From: Rhodocyclales bacterium
GTDB lineage: Bacteria > Pseudomonadota > Gammaproteobacteria > Burkholderiales > Rhodocyclaceae
Assembly: GCA_003105015.1 (NCBI GenBank)
Contig: PQAF01000040.1
Location: forward strand, 50,358-114,357
Reading direction: 5' to 3'
DNA length: 64,000 bases
A model generated the notes under the pieces. It was not told the DNA's origin. It did not search any database and worked only from the letters and a program-made list of their open reading frames with translations. The position numbers and the translations under genes were made by a program. Each line of letters starts with the position of its first letter. Position 1 is the first letter of the stretch. Shown here piece after piece: positions 1 to 10,226 of the stretch.

Positions 1-165
1 CTGGTCAAGGAACAACCCTACCACTGTGCCGGCAGCGCCAAATCCGAAGGACTGGGAATTACCCTGCTATCCAGCATGCGAGGCGACGACCCGAATGCCC
101 TCATCGGCCTGCCGTTGATCTCACTTGGCGAAATGCTTCGAGCGGAAGGCGTCCAGGTCCCCTGA
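1..165 (+). CDS. Maf-family nucleotide pyrophosphatase, C-terminal end (partial)
   Basis: The reading frame is open from the window edge and ends in TGA, giving the last 54 residues of a protein whose start lies outside. The segments [14 protein letters not shown] and [11 protein letters not shown] are typical of the C-terminal part of Maf/YceF-type house-cleaning pyrophosphatases, which hydrolyse modified nucleoside triphosphates such as m7GTP. The stop codon overlaps the ATG of the next gene by one base (TGATG), so the two are probably translationally coupled. The specific Maf subtype cannot be told from the fragment. Confidence 0.75.
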   Translation: MVKEQPYHCAGSAKSEGLGITLLSSMRGDDPNALIGLPLISLGEMLRAEGVQVP

Positions 166-878
166 TGTCGGCGGGTCTGCTTTATCTTGTGCCTGTCGCC
201 GTGGGCGACAGCAACCCAAACGCCATACTCCCTGCAGAAGTGCAGTGCATTGCGCGCAACCTGCGTTATTTCGTTGTCGAGAATGCTAAGTCAGCGCGGA
301 TCGAGTTGAAACGCATCGGTATTAGCCATCCGGTCCAGGAGATCGACATTCGCGAACTGCCACGCCAGCCGAGCCAAGCCGATCTTGACGCCCTTCTCGC
401 CCCCCTTGCTGCGGGGCAATCCGCCGGTCTGATGTCTGAGGCCGGTGCCCCGGCCGTGGCTGACCCCGGCGCCTTGCTTGTGCATGCGGCCCACGTCAAG
501 GGCATTCGCGTGATACCGCTGGTAGGCCCCTCCAGCCTGTTGTTGGGGCTGATGGCCTCCGGCCTGAACGGCCAGTGCTTCTCCTTTCACGGCTACCTGC
601 CGGTGCGTGAACCGGAGCGCTGCAAGCGCATCATCGAACTGGAAAGGCAATCGCATCGAGAACTGCGCACGCAGATCTTCATCGAGACGCCTTACCGCAA
701 TGCCGCGTTATTCGCTGCGCTGCTTGAGACCTGCCGACCGGATACTAGGCTCTGCGTGGCTACCGAACTGACGACCAGCAGGGAAAGCATTGCAACGAAA
801 CGGATTGATGCCTGGCGTGCCGGCCCTGCCCCCGTACTGGAGAAAAGACCGACGGTATTCCTGCTGCTAGCGGGTTGA
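165..878 (+). CDS. SAM-dependent methyltransferase, RsmI-like (tetrapyrrole methylase fold)
   Basis: This 237-residue protein has the layout of the RsmI/tetrapyrrole-methylase superfamily: an N-terminal strand LYLVPVAVGD, a MSEAGAPAVADPGA segment that matches the SAM-binding 'SDAGTP' region, and IPLVGPSSLLLGLMASG downstream. RsmI 2'-O-methylates C1402 of 16S rRNA. This copy is shorter and more divergent than canonical RsmI (about 280-290 residues), and many betaproteobacteria carry such a second paralogue next to maf, so the exact substrate is uncertain. The ATG overlaps the maf stop codon. The gene ends 2 bp before the convergent sppA stop. Confidence 0.75.
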   Translation: MSAGLLYLVPVAVGDSNPNAILPAEVQCIARNLRYFVVENAKSARIELKRIGISHPVQEIDIRELPRQPSQADLDALLAPLAAGQSAGLMSEAGAPAVADPGALLVHAAHVKGIRVIPLVGPSSLLLGLMASGLNGQCFSFHGYLPVREPERCKRIIELERQSHRELRTQIFIETPYRNAALFAALLETCRPDTRLCVATELTTSRESIATKRIDAWRAGPAPVLEKRPTVFLLLAG

Positions 879-880
879 CC

Positions 881-1834
881 CTATCTGAGACCGGCCTTGC
901 CGATGACATTCATGATGCCTTCGGCCAGGTCCGTGCCAAACTGCTTTGCGAAACGTTCGGTCAGGCTGGCCCGCATCGTGTAGTCGCGTATGTCCTCGGC
1001 CTTGATCACTTCACGCGCCACGTACTCGACACTTCCCAGCTCGTCGGTAAGGCCAAGTTCGATGCTCTTGGCGCCGGTCCACATGAGGCCGCTGAACAGT
1101 TCGGGAGAGTCCTTTAGCCGTTTGCCCCTGCCTTTGCGCACTACGTCGATGAACTGCCTGTGGATATCGTCGAGCAGGATTTGGGCATGCTGTTTATGCT
1201 GGGCATCCTGCGGCGAGAATGGGTCCAGAAAGCCCTTATTCTCGCCGGCGGTCAGCAGGCGCCGTTCAACCCCGAGCTTGTCCATTGTCCCAGTAAAGCC
1301 GAAACCATCCATCAACACGCCTATCGAACCAACGATGCTGGCCTTGTCTACGAATATCCTGTCGGCCGCGGCTGCGACGTAGTAGCCTCCCGAGGCACAC
1401 ACGTCCTCCACCACGGCGTATAGCGGTATGTTCGGGTGCTTGGCGCGCAGGCGACGAATCTCGTCGTTGATGATGCCGGACTGAACCGGGCTTCCTCCCG
1501 GGCTATTGATGCGCAGGATCACTCCCTGCGTGCCATGGTCCTTGAACGCAGCCTGAAGAGATTCGGTGATCTTCTCCGCACTCGCCTCACCGGTCGCCTT
1601 GATGACACCATTCAGCTGGACCAGCGCCGTATGCTTTTTACCATCGCCGAGCGTATCGGAAGCCCCCCCCCAGTCGCCCAGGGCAACGATCAGAAATGTC
1701 AGGTACGCAAAACCGAGAATCCTGAAAAAAACGCCCCAGCGACGACGGCGCTTTTGCTCCGCCAACGTCTCCAGTGCCAGCTTTTCGATGATCTTCCGCT
1801 CCCAGACGGGATCGTTGTCGGGTGTGTCGGGCAT
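881..1834 (-). CDS. sppA: Signal peptide peptidase, S49 family (SppA)
   Basis: This 317-residue membrane-anchored peptidase has a cytoplasmic basic N-terminus (KRRRRWG), one transmembrane segment at about residues 34-52 and a periplasmic S49 protease domain. The catalytic serine is Ser148 in CASGGYY and the general-base lysine is probably Lys200 in TAGENKG, as in the short single-domain SppA enzymes of Bacillus and many proteobacteria. It degrades leftover signal peptides in the membrane. It is the last gene of a minus-strand set (rluC, HAD phosphatase, Rieske protein, sppA), 13 bp after the Rieske gene, so co-transcription is likely. Confidence 0.9.
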   Translation of the reverse strand: MPDTPDNDPVWERKIIEKLALETLAEQKRRRRWGVFFRILGFAYLTFLIVALGDWGGASDTLGDGKKHTALVQLNGVIKATGEASAEKITESLQAAFKDHGTQGVILRINSPGGSPVQSGIINDEIRRLRAKHPNIPLYAVVEDVCASGGYYVAAAADRIFVDKASIVGSIGVLMDGFGFTGTMDKLGVERRLLTAGENKGFLDPFSPQDAQHKQHAQILLDDIHRQFIDVVRKGRGKRLKDSPELFSGLMWTGAKSIELGLTDELGSVEYVAREVIKAEDIRDYTMRASLTERFAKQFGTDLAEGIMNVIGKAGLR

Positions 1835-1847
1835 ATTGCTCGGGTCG

Positions 1848-2171
1848 CTATCTCAGGTACACAACACCATCCTGCTCTAGGATGTCCAGACGCGTCAGTC
1901 TGGCTCCCCGGCAGGGTCCAGCGATGCACTCACCGCTTTCGGGCAGGTAGGTCGCCCCATGCGTCGCGCAAACCAAGTATAGCCCGGAATCGTCGAAGAA
2001 TTCCCCGGGCTGCCAGTCCAGTTCGACGCCAATGTGCGCACAGCGGTTGACGTAGCCATACACCCGCCCGCCATGACGCACGACAAAGGCCGGTCGCAAA
2101 CCGGATTCCGTCGGAATCTCGAAGCGAACCCCCTTGCCGCCATCTGTCACGTCGACGCTGGCGCAAATCAT
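1848..2171 (-). CDS. Rieske [2Fe-2S] ferredoxin-like protein
   Basis: This small soluble protein (107 residues from the chosen start) has the Rieske ligands C44-x-H46 in CAHIG and C68-x2-H71 in CATHG, which bind one [2Fe-2S] cluster. The start at 2171 gives an ATGA overlap with the stop of the upstream phosphatase. In-frame ATGs at 2189 and 2207 would add 6 or 12 residues and cannot be excluded. No membrane anchor or signal peptide is visible, so it is not the bc1-complex Rieske protein. The same neighbours (HAD phosphatase, sppA) are common in betaproteobacteria, but the electron-transfer partner is unknown. Confidence 0.8.
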   Translation of the reverse strand: MICASVDVTDGGKGVRFEIPTESGLRPAFVVRHGGRVYGYVNRCAHIGVELDWQPGEFFDDSGLYLVCATHGATYLPESGECIAGPCRGARLTRLDILEQDGVVYLR

Positions 2172-2824
2172 CCGTGCCGTCTCAGCCATTCCGTCAATTG
2201 TGCACATTCATCAAACAGGCCAAGGGGCCGTTCCGCCTGCAGCGCTTCGCGAGGATGCGCACCATAACCAACCGCCAGCGCACCCACCCCGGCATTTCTG
2301 GCCATCCGCAGATCATGTGTCGTATCACCCACCATTAGGGTCTGATCCGGCGCCGCGCCAAGTTCATCCATGATCTCCAGCAACATGTCGGGTGCCGGCT
2401 TGGAACTGCATTCATCGGCACAGCGCGTGGCATGAAAGAATGCCTTGAGGCCGGAGACTTCCAGTGCTCGATTCAAGCCAAGCCGGCTCTTGCCGGTGGC
2501 TACTCCCAAGAGGCACCCGGACTCGTGCAACTCCTCCACCAGTTCATGTGCCCCGGAAAAAAGCGAAAGCTCATGGTCTTGGGAAAGATAATGATGCCTG
2601 TAACGCTCGGCAATGCGCTTGTATTCGCCGGAAGGCACACCCGGCAAGGCTTGCGACAAAGCATCGTGCAAGCCAAGGCCGATGACCTGCCGCGCAGTTT
2701 TCTCGTCCGGAGGGGGCAACCCGAGGTCGATGGCCGCCGCTTGCATGCAGGCGACAATCGCACCGGCAGAATCCAGCAGCGTACCGTCCCAATCAAACAC
2801 CACCAACCGGTAATTGCGCCCCAT
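2168..2824 (-). CDS. HAD-superfamily phosphatase, phosphoglycolate-phosphatase-like
   Basis: The protein starts MGRNYRLVVFDWDGTLLDS and carries the HAD motifs: DWDGT (nucleophile and acid aspartates), the ATGK motif II region, and MVGDTTHDLRMARNAG (motif III/IV). It is a class IA haloacid dehalogenase-like hydrolase, most like Gph (phosphoglycolate phosphatase). The start was placed at 2824 because the family begins just before the first motif; an ATG 7 codons upstream (2845) is possible. The 5' end overlaps the end of rluC by about 30 bp, an arrangement often seen with rluC in betaproteobacteria. The physiological substrate is not shown by the sequence. Confidence 0.85.
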   Translation of the reverse strand: MGRNYRLVVFDWDGTLLDSAGAIVACMQAAAIDLGLPPPDEKTARQVIGLGLHDALSQALPGVPSGEYKRIAERYRHHYLSQDHELSLFSGAHELVEELHESGCLLGVATGKSRLGLNRALEVSGLKAFFHATRCADECSSKPAPDMLLEIMDELGAAPDQTLMVGDTTHDLRMARNAGVGALAVGYGAHPREALQAERPLGLFDECAQLTEWLRRHG

Positions 2825-3770
2825 AGTCCCGTTTCTCGTTGTCATCCAGTCGCCGCAGAAAGGCCAGCAGGTCTTCCGGCAGCACCACCGCCAGTTGCAG
2901 CCTCACACCCGTCGCCGGGTGATCCAGCGCCAGCTTTGCCGCATGCAAAAACATGCGGTTTAGCCCCTTTTTTTGCAAGGCCTTGTTTAAGGCAAAATCG
3001 CCATACTTGTCATCGCCGCAGAGCGGATAGCCAAGATGGGCCAGATGCACGCGAATCTGGTGCGTTCGCCCCGTTTCCAGTTCCACCTCGACCAAGCTGA
3101 AGTTTTCCCAGCGGGCAACCAGGCGCACGATACTATGCGCCGCTTTTCCGTCCTGCGACACACTGACCCGGCGCTCGCCCTCCTCCGTCAGATATTTGTG
3201 CAGCGACAGCCTGACGTGCCGCAAGGGCTCACGCCAGCGGCCCTTGACGAGTGCCAGGTAGCGCTTTTCGATATGCCCCTCCCGGAACAGGTCATGCAAC
3301 GCTGTCAGGACAGCGCGTTTTTTTGCAATCAGCAGCAGGCCGGAGGTCTCCCGATCAAGGCGGTGCGCCAACTCCAGGGAGCGGGCCTGCGGCCTCTGCC
3401 GGCGCAACTGTTCGATGACGCCGAAGCTCACCCCGCTGCCGCCATGCACCGCCACGCCTGCCGGCTTGTCGATCACCAGAAGGCCATCATCCTCGTAGAC
3501 GATGCGGTATTCCCGACCGACCGGCACTGCTGGTTTCAACTCCGTGCCAAGTTTCAGGGGCGGGATGCGTACCTCGTCGCCAGGCTGCAGCCGGTACTCC
3601 GGACCGACCCGCTTGCTATTGACCCGTACTTCGCCGCTCCTGAGGATGCGATAGACGTGGCTTTTCGGCACGCCCTTGCAGACGCGCAGCAGATAATTGT
3701 CGATACGCTGGCCATCCGCCTCTTCGCCGATCATCCGGCGGGTAACGGAAGCTTTGCTTAACTCCTTCAT
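2793..3770 (-). CDS. rluC: 23S rRNA pseudouridine synthase RluC
   Basis: This 325-residue enzyme has an N-terminal S4 RNA-binding domain (about residues 15-70, with RIDNYLLRVCKGVPK) followed by the pseudouridine synthase domain. The catalytic aspartate lies in HRLDRETSGLLL. Length and order match RluC, which modifies U955, U2504 and U2580 of 23S rRNA in E. coli. The frame extends 51 codons upstream, but MKELSKASVTRRMIG at 3770 fits the family N-terminus. No strong Shine-Dalgarno sequence is visible there. The gene is divergent from rne across a 371-bp gap, the classic rne/rluC arrangement. Confidence 0.9.
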   Translation of the reverse strand: MKELSKASVTRRMIGEEADGQRIDNYLLRVCKGVPKSHVYRILRSGEVRVNSKRVGPEYRLQPGDEVRIPPLKLGTELKPAVPVGREYRIVYEDDGLLVIDKPAGVAVHGGSGVSFGVIEQLRRQRPQARSLELAHRLDRETSGLLLIAKKRAVLTALHDLFREGHIEKRYLALVKGRWREPLRHVRLSLHKYLTEEGERRVSVSQDGKAAHSIVRLVARWENFSLVEVELETGRTHQIRVHLAHLGYPLCGDDKYGDFALNKALQKKGLNRMFLHAAKLALDHPATGVRLQLAVVLPEDLLAFLRRLDDNEKRDYGAQLPVGGV

Positions 3771-4141
3771 TTTGAATATACTGCCGGCTGGTTTGCCCAT
3801 TCTGGGGGGACCGGCCATGAAGAATAATTCAGGTTGGTTCCGGATGCGCGCCCCATGACCCGAAGCGGCATTGGATGGTGCGCCGGAATGCAGTCGATCA
3901 TTCGACCCAAGCGAACCACACAAAGGTTAATTCGCTCACCGCAAGCAGCGATACTACTTGAATTGCGCGCACTTAGCACACGCGGAACACACAGTCCTGA
4001 AGTCATTTCAGGACGAAAAGACAAACCCGACATTAGTTTGCCCTTGACGACTTTGATGATTTCAAACCAGCCAAACTAATAAAATCCGCCTGAACCGGAT
4101 GCGGTTTGTCTTCCCGTGTTTGCGCGCGGGAGAGCAAAACA
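3771..4141 (+). promoter_or_regulatory. rne/rluC divergent intergenic region; structured rne leader
   Basis: This 371-bp stretch has no convincing gene. Towards rne it contains an 8-bp stem-loop GTCCTGAA/TTCAGGAC (3994-4001 and 4007-4014), a 9-bp inverted repeat ATTAGTTTG/CAAACTAAT (4032-4040 and 4072-4080), and a GGGAG ribosome binding site just before the rne ATG. In E. coli a long structured rne 5' leader mediates autoregulation by RNase E; a similar role here is inference. No clear sigma-70 pair could be assigned: a TTGACG at 4044 lacks a partner -10 at the right distance. Confidence 0.45.
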
Positions 4142-6838
4142 ATGAAACGCATGCTGTTCAATGCGACGCAGGCCGAGGAACTCCGCGTCGCGATCGTCGA
4201 TGGCCAGAAACTCATTGACCTCGACATCGAATCGGCCGCCAAGGAACAACGCAAGAGCAACATCTACAAGGCCGTCATTACCCGCATCGAGCCCAGTCTC
4301 GAGGCGGCGTTCGTCGATTACGGCGCCGAGCGTCACGGCTTTCTCCCCTTCAAGGAAGTCTCCCGCGCCTATTTCAGGGAAGGCGTGGAGCCGAACCGCG
4401 CGACCATCAAGGAAGCCCTCAAGGAAGGCCAGGAACTTATCGTCCAGGTGGACAAGGACGAGCGCGGCAACAAGGGTGCTGCCCTGACCACCTTCATCTC
4501 CCTGGCCGGCCGCTATCTGGTCCTGATGCCCAACAATCCCCGCGGCGGCGGTGTCTCGCGCCGCATCGAAGGCGAGGACCGCAACGAGTTGCGCGAGACC
4601 ATGGACCAACTCGACGTCCCGCAGGGCATGAGCCTGATTGCCCGCACTGCCGGAATCGGTCGCAACGCGGAAGAATTGCAGTGGGACCTCAACTACCTGA
4701 TGCAGCTGTGGCGCGCCATCGAAGGTGCCGCGGGCGGCCAGAAGGGGCCCTTCCTCATCTACCAGGAAGGCAGCCTGGTCATCCGTGCTATCCGCGACTA
4801 CTTCCAGCCGGACATCGGCGAGATCCTCATCGACACCGACGACATCTACGAGCAGGCGCAGCAGTTCATGAGCCATGTCATGCCGGGCAACGTGGCGCGC
4901 GTGAAGCGCTACCGCGACGACGTGCCGCTGTTCTCGCGCTTCCAGATCGAGCACCAGATCGAGACGGCCTTCGGCCGCCAGGTCACCCTGCCCTCCGGCG
5001 GCGCCATCGTGGTGGACCACACCGAAGCGCTGGTCGCCGTCGACGTCAACTCCGGGCGGGCCACGCGCGGCGCCGACATCGAGGAAACCGCGCTGCGCAC
5101 CAACCTTGAAGCCGCCGACGAGATCGCCCGCCAGCTGCGCCTGCGCGACCTGGGCGGCCTCATCGTCATCGACTTCATCGACATGGAAAGTCCGCGCGCC
5201 CAACGCGAGGTGGAAAACCGCCTGCGCGACGCCCTGCACTACGACCGCGCCCGCGTCCAGACCGGCAAGATCTCCCGCTTCGGACTGCTCGAGCTGTCGC
5301 GCCAGCGCCTGCGTCCTGCACTGGCCGAGATGACCTACATCCCCTGCCCGCGCTGCACCGGCACCGGCCACATCCGCAGCACCGAATCCGCCGCCCTGCA
5401 TATCCTGCGCATCCTCGAGGAGGAGGCGATGAAGGAGAACACCGGTGCCGTGCATGTGCAGATCCCGGTCGACGTCGCCACCTTCCTGCTCAACGAGAAG
5501 CGCGACGACATCCGCACCATCGAACTGCGTCACAAGGTAAATATCGTCCTGATCCCGAACATCCACCTCGAGACGCCGGCCCACGAAATCGTCCGGCTTC
5601 GTCACGATCAGTTGAACCAGGAAGACCAGGCTCTGCCGAGCTACAAGATGGTCGAGGCGCCGCCGACCGAGGCCTATCAGCCGCCTTCGGCGCAGACCGA
5701 TGCGCGTCCCAGCCGTCCAGAGGCCGCCGTCAAGGGAATTACGCCCTCTCAACCGGCTCCCGTTATCGAGCCCAAACCTGCGGCTCAACCGGCCCAGGCC
5801 GCCCACGCCAATGCAGCGGATCAACCTGGCATCATCGACAAGATCTTCGGCTGGTTCCGCGGCAATCGCAAAGCCGAGCCGACTCCCGTCGCCAAGGCGG
5901 AAGCCCCGGCCCGACGTGAGCAACCCCGTGAAGGACGAAGCGAGCGCGGCCGCGGACGTGACCGCGGCGAGCGCGGTGAGCGAGGTGAACGCAGTCGCCA
6001 GGAGCCACGCGAGCGGCAGGAACAGCGCCAACGTGGACAGCAGCCGCGTCCCGAGCCGCAAGAAGGGCGTGGGGAGCGCCGCCCGCGCCAGGATCGCGCG
6101 GAACGGCAGGGCCAGGAGCCTCGCCAGCCCAGACAACCTCGCCAGCAGGAGCAGCGACAGCCGCAACCGCAAGCCGCCGAATCGCCTATGGCCCCCTCGG
6201 CCGGTGCGCTTGAGTCAGCCCCGCCCGGAGCCGTTGCCGAACAGCAGGAAGAGCGCCGTGGCCGGCGCGGGCGTCGCGGACGCGGCCGCGATCGCGGAGA
6301 GCGTCGCCCCGAGGGACAGACAGCAGAGACTCTAGAAGGCGCGGCTGCCCACGCACCCATGGCGGCTGAAGTCATGCCGCAGGAGATTGAAAAGGTACCC
6401 CCGACTTTCGAACCGGCCGCCGCGCCAGTTCAGGAGGCAGCCCCGGCGCCCGTCCCCCTTCCCGCCGCTGAAACCGCAATCCTGGATGAAGTGATCCACG
6501 CTCCTGCCGAGGCGGCCCTCGCTCCAGTCCCGGTTCCGGCTCCGGAACCGGAGGCGCCGATACCGGAAGATGTCGTTGCCGCTCCGGCTCTCTCTCCTAA
6601 GCCTGCTCCGGTTGAGTCCGCTGAAGCCGCGGCGACGGTCGCCATGCCTGCTCCCGTCAAACCCCTGGTCGATATCTCCGTCGCCCTGCAGGAAGGCGGC
6701 CTGGTGATGGTGGAGACCCGCAGGGAGAAGACGAATGTGACACCTCCAGTCGAACCTGAGATGCGGCTTGGCCGCAAGCCCAGGACGGCAGCGGCGCTCA
6801 GCAACGAACCCATGATGCAGGTGGAAACCCGCAAGTAA
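4142..6838 (+). CDS. rne: Ribonuclease E
   Basis: This 898-residue endoribonuclease initiates mRNA decay and processes rRNA and tRNA, and scaffolds the degradosome at the membrane. The start [10 protein letters not shown] is canonical and preceded by GGGAG. The catalytic half shows an S1 domain (about 35-120), [11 protein letters not shown] with the Mg-binding Asp301, IVIDFIDM with Asp344, and the Zn-link CPRC (Cys402, Cys405) that joins protomers. All four are shifted by two residues from E. coli numbering. From about residue 560 the protein is unstructured: [16 protein letters not shown] arginine-rich RNA-binding stretches (about 600-740) and Pro/Ala/Glu-rich linkers, ending in a basic tail. 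A strong terminator follows. Confidence 0.95.
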   Translation: MKRMLFNATQAEELRVAIVDGQKLIDLDIESAAKEQRKSNIYKAVITRIEPSLEAAFVDYGAERHGFLPFKEVSRAYFREGVEPNRATIKEALKEGQELIVQVDKDERGNKGAALTTFISLAGRYLVLMPNNPRGGGVSRRIEGEDRNELRETMDQLDVPQGMSLIARTAGIGRNAEELQWDLNYLMQLWRAIEGAAGGQKGPFLIYQEGSLVIRAIRDYFQPDIGEILIDTDDIYEQAQQFMSHVMPGNVARVKRYRDDVPLFSRFQIEHQIETAFGRQVTLPSGGAIVVDHTEALVAVDVNSGRATRGADIEETALRTNLEAADEIARQLRLRDLGGLIVIDFIDMESPRAQREVENRLRDALHYDRARVQTGKISRFGLLELSRQRLRPALAEMTYIPCPRCTGTGHIRSTESAALHILRILEEEAMKENTGAVHVQIPVDVATFLLNEKRDDIRTIELRHKVNIVLIPNIHLETPAHEIVRLRHDQLNQEDQALPSYKMVEAPPTEAYQPPSAQTDARPSRPEAAVKGITPSQPAPVIEPKPAAQPAQAAHANAADQPGIIDKIFGWFRGNRKAEPTPVAKAEAPARREQPREGRSERGRGRDRGERGERGERSRQEPRERQEQRQRGQQPRPEPQEGRGERRPRQDRAERQGQEPRQPRQPRQQEQRQPQPQAAESPMAPSAGALESAPPGAVAEQQEERRGRRGRRGRGRDRGERRPEGQTAETLEGAAAHAPMAAEVMPQEIEKVPPTFEPAAAPVQEAAPAPVPLPAAETAILDEVIHAPAEAALAPVPVPAPEPEAPIPEDVVAAPALSPKPAPVESAEAAATVAMPAPVKPLVDISVALQEGGLVMVETRREKTNVTPPVEPEMRLGRKPRTAAALSNEPMMQVETRK

Positions 6839-6854
6839 CCGGGGATCCCTCTGG

Positions 6855-6884
6855 AAAAAAGGCCAGCTCGCGCTGGCCTTTTTT
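6855..6884. terminator. Bidirectional intrinsic terminator between rne and the broken phosphatase gene
   Basis: A run of six A, a perfect 7-bp stem GGCCAGC/GCTGGCC with a TCGC loop, then six T. It reads as a Rho-independent terminator on both strands: for rne on the plus strand and for the uvrB-phosphatase transcript on the minus strand, whose last codons it overlaps by 2 bp. Confidence 0.9.
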
Positions 6885-7221
6885 ATCTCCCTCTCTGCAG
6901 GGTCTCGATCAGTCCGTGCGCAGCGTCCTCGGCCATATCCAGCACGAGCTCGAATCCGCGCTCGCCGCCATAATAAGGATCCGGCATCTCGTCCGTGTCG
7001 AAGCGTGAGGCATAGCTCATGAACAAGCCCAGCTTGGCATGATACTCGGGTCGCGCACTGCGCTTCAGGATATCCAGATTGTCACGATCCATGGCCAGCA
7101 GCAGATCAAACCGCTCGAAGTCCTCGGGAACCACCTTGCGCGCCCGCAATCCCGACAAATCAATGCCCCGCCTGAGCGCCGCCTCGCGAGTGCGCGGATC
7201 GGGCGACTCTCCGATGTGGTA
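6883..7221 (-). pseudogene. Low-molecular-weight protein tyrosine phosphatase, C-terminal fragment (split by transposon)
   Basis: Read on the minus strand from the transposon edge, this frame gives YHIGESPDPRTREAALRRG and onwards to the end of a low-molecular-weight protein tyrosine phosphatase, including the acid-aspartate loop MPDPYYGG. The N-terminal half with the catalytic C-x5-R loop lies 7.7 kb away at 14964-15100. Removing the transposon and one copy of the 5-bp duplication joins the two halves in frame as AGTHGYHIGESP, giving a 156-residue protein, the normal family length. An internal ATG at 7158 could start a 91-residue remnant, but it would have no active site. Confidence 0.93.
7217..7221. 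repeat. Target-site duplication TGGTA, left copy
   Basis: TGGTA directly abuts the left terminal inverted repeat and is repeated exactly at 14964-14968 next to the right one. A 5-bp duplication is the hallmark of Tn3-family insertion. Confidence 0.95.
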
Positions 7222-7259
7222 GGGATCGTCTCAGAAAACGGAAAATAAAGCACGTTAAG
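7222..7259. repeat. Left terminal inverted repeat (38 bp)
   Basis: The repeat begins GGGATCGTCTCAGAAAACGG and ends GCACGTTAAG. It differs from the right end at three positions (4, 8 and 34). The tnpA stop codon lies inside its inner end. Confidence 0.95.
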
Positions 7260-10224
7260 CCGGTGGCAGTGGTCGCAACGGTCTGAACTTGCCTGCGCCG
7301 ACCTTGGTGCTGCTGCGCCAGAGGTAATCGCCGGTCAGATTGATGTGTTCCCACCCCAGCGGTGACAGGTATTGAAACAGCGTCTCGTCTACCGGTTTGC
7401 CGTGCCCGTTCAAAGCATTGGTTGCCCGTTCCAGATAGGCCGTGTTCCAAAGCACGATGGCCGCCGTTACCAGATTGAGGCCGCTGGCCCGGTAGCGTTG
7501 TTGCTCAAAACTGCGGTCGCGGATTTCGCCCAGTCGGTTGAAGAACACCGCCCTGGCCAGCGCGTTGCGCGCCTCGCCTTTGTTGAGTCCGGCCTGCACG
7601 CGGCGGCGCAGCTCCACGCTTTGCAGCCAATCCAGTATGAACAGCGTGCGCTCAATGCGCCCCAGCTCGCGCAGTGCAACGGCCAGTCCGTTCTGACGCG
7701 GATAGCTGCCGAGCTTGCGCAACATCAGCGAGGCCGTCACCGTACCCTGCTTGATCGAAGTGGCGAACCGCAAGATTTCATCCCAATGGGCGCGTATCTG
7801 CTTGATGTTCAGCCGGTCGCTGCTAATCACCGGCTTGAGCGCGTCATAGGCGGCATCGCCCTTTGGGATGAATAGCTTGGTGTCGCCCAGGTCTCGGATA
7901 CGTGGCGCGAATCGGAAGCCCAGTAGGTGCATCAGGCCGAAGACATGATCGGTAAAGCCCGCTGTGTCGGTGTAGTGCTCCTCGATCCGCAAGTCCGACT
8001 CGTGGTACAGCAGGCCATCGAGCACATAGGTTGAATCACGCACGCCGACGTTGACTACCTTGGTGCTGAAGGGCGCGTACTGGTCGGAGATATGGGTATA
8101 AAACGTCCGGCCTGGACTGCTTCCATACTTCGGGTTGATATGCCCGGTGCTCTCCGCTTTGCTGCCGGTTCTGAAATTTTGGCCATCCGACGATGACGTG
8201 GTGCCATCGCCCCAGTTTCCGGCAAAGGATTGCCGGAACTGCGCGTTGACCAGTTCGGCCAGCGCCGTTGAGTACGTTTCATCCCGGATGTGCCAGGCTT
8301 GCAGCCACGACAGCTTGGCGTAAGTCGTGCCTGGGCAGGACTCGGCCATCTTGGTTAGCCCGAGATTGATGCCATCAGCCAGGATCGTCGTCAGCAGCAA
8401 GGTTTTGTCCTTGGCCGTGTCGCCGGTCTTCAGATGCGTGAAATGCCGGGTGAAGCCTGTCCACTCATCAACTTCCATCAGCAGTTCGGTAATCTTGACG
8501 TGTGGCAGCAGCATCGCCGACTGGTCGATTAGGGCTTGTGCGGTCTCCGGCACCGCCGCGTCCAGCGGCGTGATCTTCAGGCCGGACTCGGTAATGATGG
8601 CATCCGGCAGATCATTGGCCGCCGCCATGCGGTTGACGGTGGCAAGCTGCTGTTCCAGCAATGCCAGTCGGTCGTGCAAATACTGATCGCAATCGGTGGC
8701 CACTGCCAGCGACAATTCGTTGGCCAGCTTCAGAGTAGCGAACTTCTCGGCCGGCACCAGGTACTCATCAAAGTCCTTGAACTGGCGCGAACCCTGCACC
8801 CAGACATCGCCTGATCGCAGCGCGTTCTTTAGCTCTGACAGGGCGCACAGCTCGTAGTAGCGCCGGTCAATGCCATCGTCCGTGAGCACCAGTTTCGCCC
8901 AGCGTGGCTTGATGAATGCGGTCGGCGCGTCGGCGGGCACCTTGCGGGCGTTGTCGCTGTTCATGCCGCGAAGCACCTCGATGGCATCGAGTACGCCCTT
9001 GGCGGCTGGTGCCGCCCGTAACTTAAGTACGTCCAGGAACTGCGGCGCGTAGCGGCGCAACGTGGCGTAGCTTTCACCGATGCGATGCAGAAAGTCGAAG
9101 CTCTCCGGCTGCGCGAGCTTTTGCGCCTCCGTGACGCTGGCGGCGAAGGTATCCCACGGCATTACGGCCTCGATGGCGGCGAACGGATCGCCGCCGCTCT
9201 GTTTGGCTTCCAGCAAGGCTTGGCCGATGCGGCCATACATCCGCACCTTGTCATTGATCGCCTTGCCGGAAGCCTGAAACTGCTGCTGATGCTTGTTCTT
9301 GGCGGCGTTGAATAGTTTGCCAATGATGCGGTCGTGCAGGTCGATGATTTCGTCGGTGACGGTGGCCATACCTTCAATGGCCAGCGAAACCAGAGTGGCA
9401 TAGCGTCGTTGCATCTCGAACTTTGCCAGATCGGCAGGCGTCATCTGCCCACCCTCACGGGCGATCTTGAGCAGGCGGTTCTGGTGAACTTGTCGCTCGA
9501 TGCCTGCGGGAAGGTCAAGCGCCTGCCAAGCCTTGAGGCGCTCGATGTGTTCAAGCATATGCCGAGAGTTCGGCTTGACGGGCGACTGGCGCAGCCATGC
9601 CAGCCACGTCAATTTGCTGCCGTCCTTGCGCTTGAGAAGTTCGTCCAGGCGCTGACGGTGGAGCGATAACAAAGAATCGGTCAACGCCGCGTAAATACGC
9701 CGGTTGGCACGGGTGATGGCCTCGGCGCTCGCGCGCTCGATGGCATTCATGGCGGGCAGGATGATGCTCTGCCGCCGCAGGTTTTCGACAAGGGTGCTGG
9801 CCAGCACAATCCCTTTATCGGTCTGCAAGGCCAGCTCGGTCAATGTATGCACGGCTTGCCGGTAGTGACTCATGGTGAAGGGCTTGAACCCGAACACCGT
9901 TTGCAGCTCGACCAAGTGCTCCCGCCGCGTCTGCTCGCGCTGGCCGTAATCGTTCCAACTTTCCACCGGCACCTTGAGTTGTGCGGCCACCATGCGCAAC
10001 AGGGGCGGAAACGGAGGCTCATCGATGCCCAAGAAGATGCCAGGGAATCGCAAGTAGCAAAGCTGCACGGCGAAGCCCAATCGATTCGCAGCGCCGCGAC
10101 GCTGGCGGATCACCGATAGGTCGGTTTCGTTGAACGTGTAGTGCCGTATCAGTTCGTCTTTGGCATCTGGTAGTGCCAGCAGGCTTTCGCGCTCGGTGGC
10201 GGACAGGATTGAGCGGCGCGGCAT
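7255..10224 (-). CDS. tnpA: Tn3-family transposase TnpA
   Basis: This 989-residue DDE transposase catalyses replicative cointegrate formation. The length and N-terminus [20 protein letters not shown] match Tn21-group transposases (988-989 residues). The C-terminal catalytic region includes SSSDGQNF and HISDQYAPF, which hold the two catalytic aspartates, and [21 protein letters not shown] with the glutamate region. The N-terminal part is the inverted-repeat-binding domain. It follows tnpR by 2 bp in the same direction and ends inside the left inverted repeat, as is usual for this group. The frame is intact throughout. Confidence 0.96.
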   Translation of the reverse strand: MPRRSILSATERESLLALPDAKDELIRHYTFNETDLSVIRQRRGAANRLGFAVQLCYLRFPGIFLGIDEPPFPPLLRMVAAQLKVPVESWNDYGQREQTRREHLVELQTVFGFKPFTMSHYRQAVHTLTELALQTDKGIVLASTLVENLRRQSIILPAMNAIERASAEAITRANRRIYAALTDSLLSLHRQRLDELLKRKDGSKLTWLAWLRQSPVKPNSRHMLEHIERLKAWQALDLPAGIERQVHQNRLLKIAREGGQMTPADLAKFEMQRRYATLVSLAIEGMATVTDEIIDLHDRIIGKLFNAAKNKHQQQFQASGKAINDKVRMYGRIGQALLEAKQSGGDPFAAIEAVMPWDTFAASVTEAQKLAQPESFDFLHRIGESYATLRRYAPQFLDVLKLRAAPAAKGVLDAIEVLRGMNSDNARKVPADAPTAFIKPRWAKLVLTDDGIDRRYYELCALSELKNALRSGDVWVQGSRQFKDFDEYLVPAEKFATLKLANELSLAVATDCDQYLHDRLALLEQQLATVNRMAAANDLPDAIITESGLKITPLDAAVPETAQALIDQSAMLLPHVKITELLMEVDEWTGFTRHFTHLKTGDTAKDKTLLLTTILADGINLGLTKMAESCPGTTYAKLSWLQAWHIRDETYSTALAELVNAQFRQSFAGNWGDGTTSSSDGQNFRTGSKAESTGHINPKYGSSPGRTFYTHISDQYAPFSTKVVNVGVRDSTYVLDGLLYHESDLRIEEHYTDTAGFTDHVFGLMHLLGFRFAPRIRDLGDTKLFIPKGDAAYDALKPVISSDRLNIKQIRAHWDEILRFATSIKQGTVTASLMLRKLGSYPRQNGLAVALRELGRIERTLFILDWLQSVELRRRVQAGLNKGEARNALARAVFFNRLGEIRDRSFEQQRYRASGLNLVTAAIVLWNTAYLERATNALNGHGKPVDETLFQYLSPLGWEHINLTGDYLWRSSTKVGAGKFRPLRPLPPA

Positions 10225-10226
10225 GA

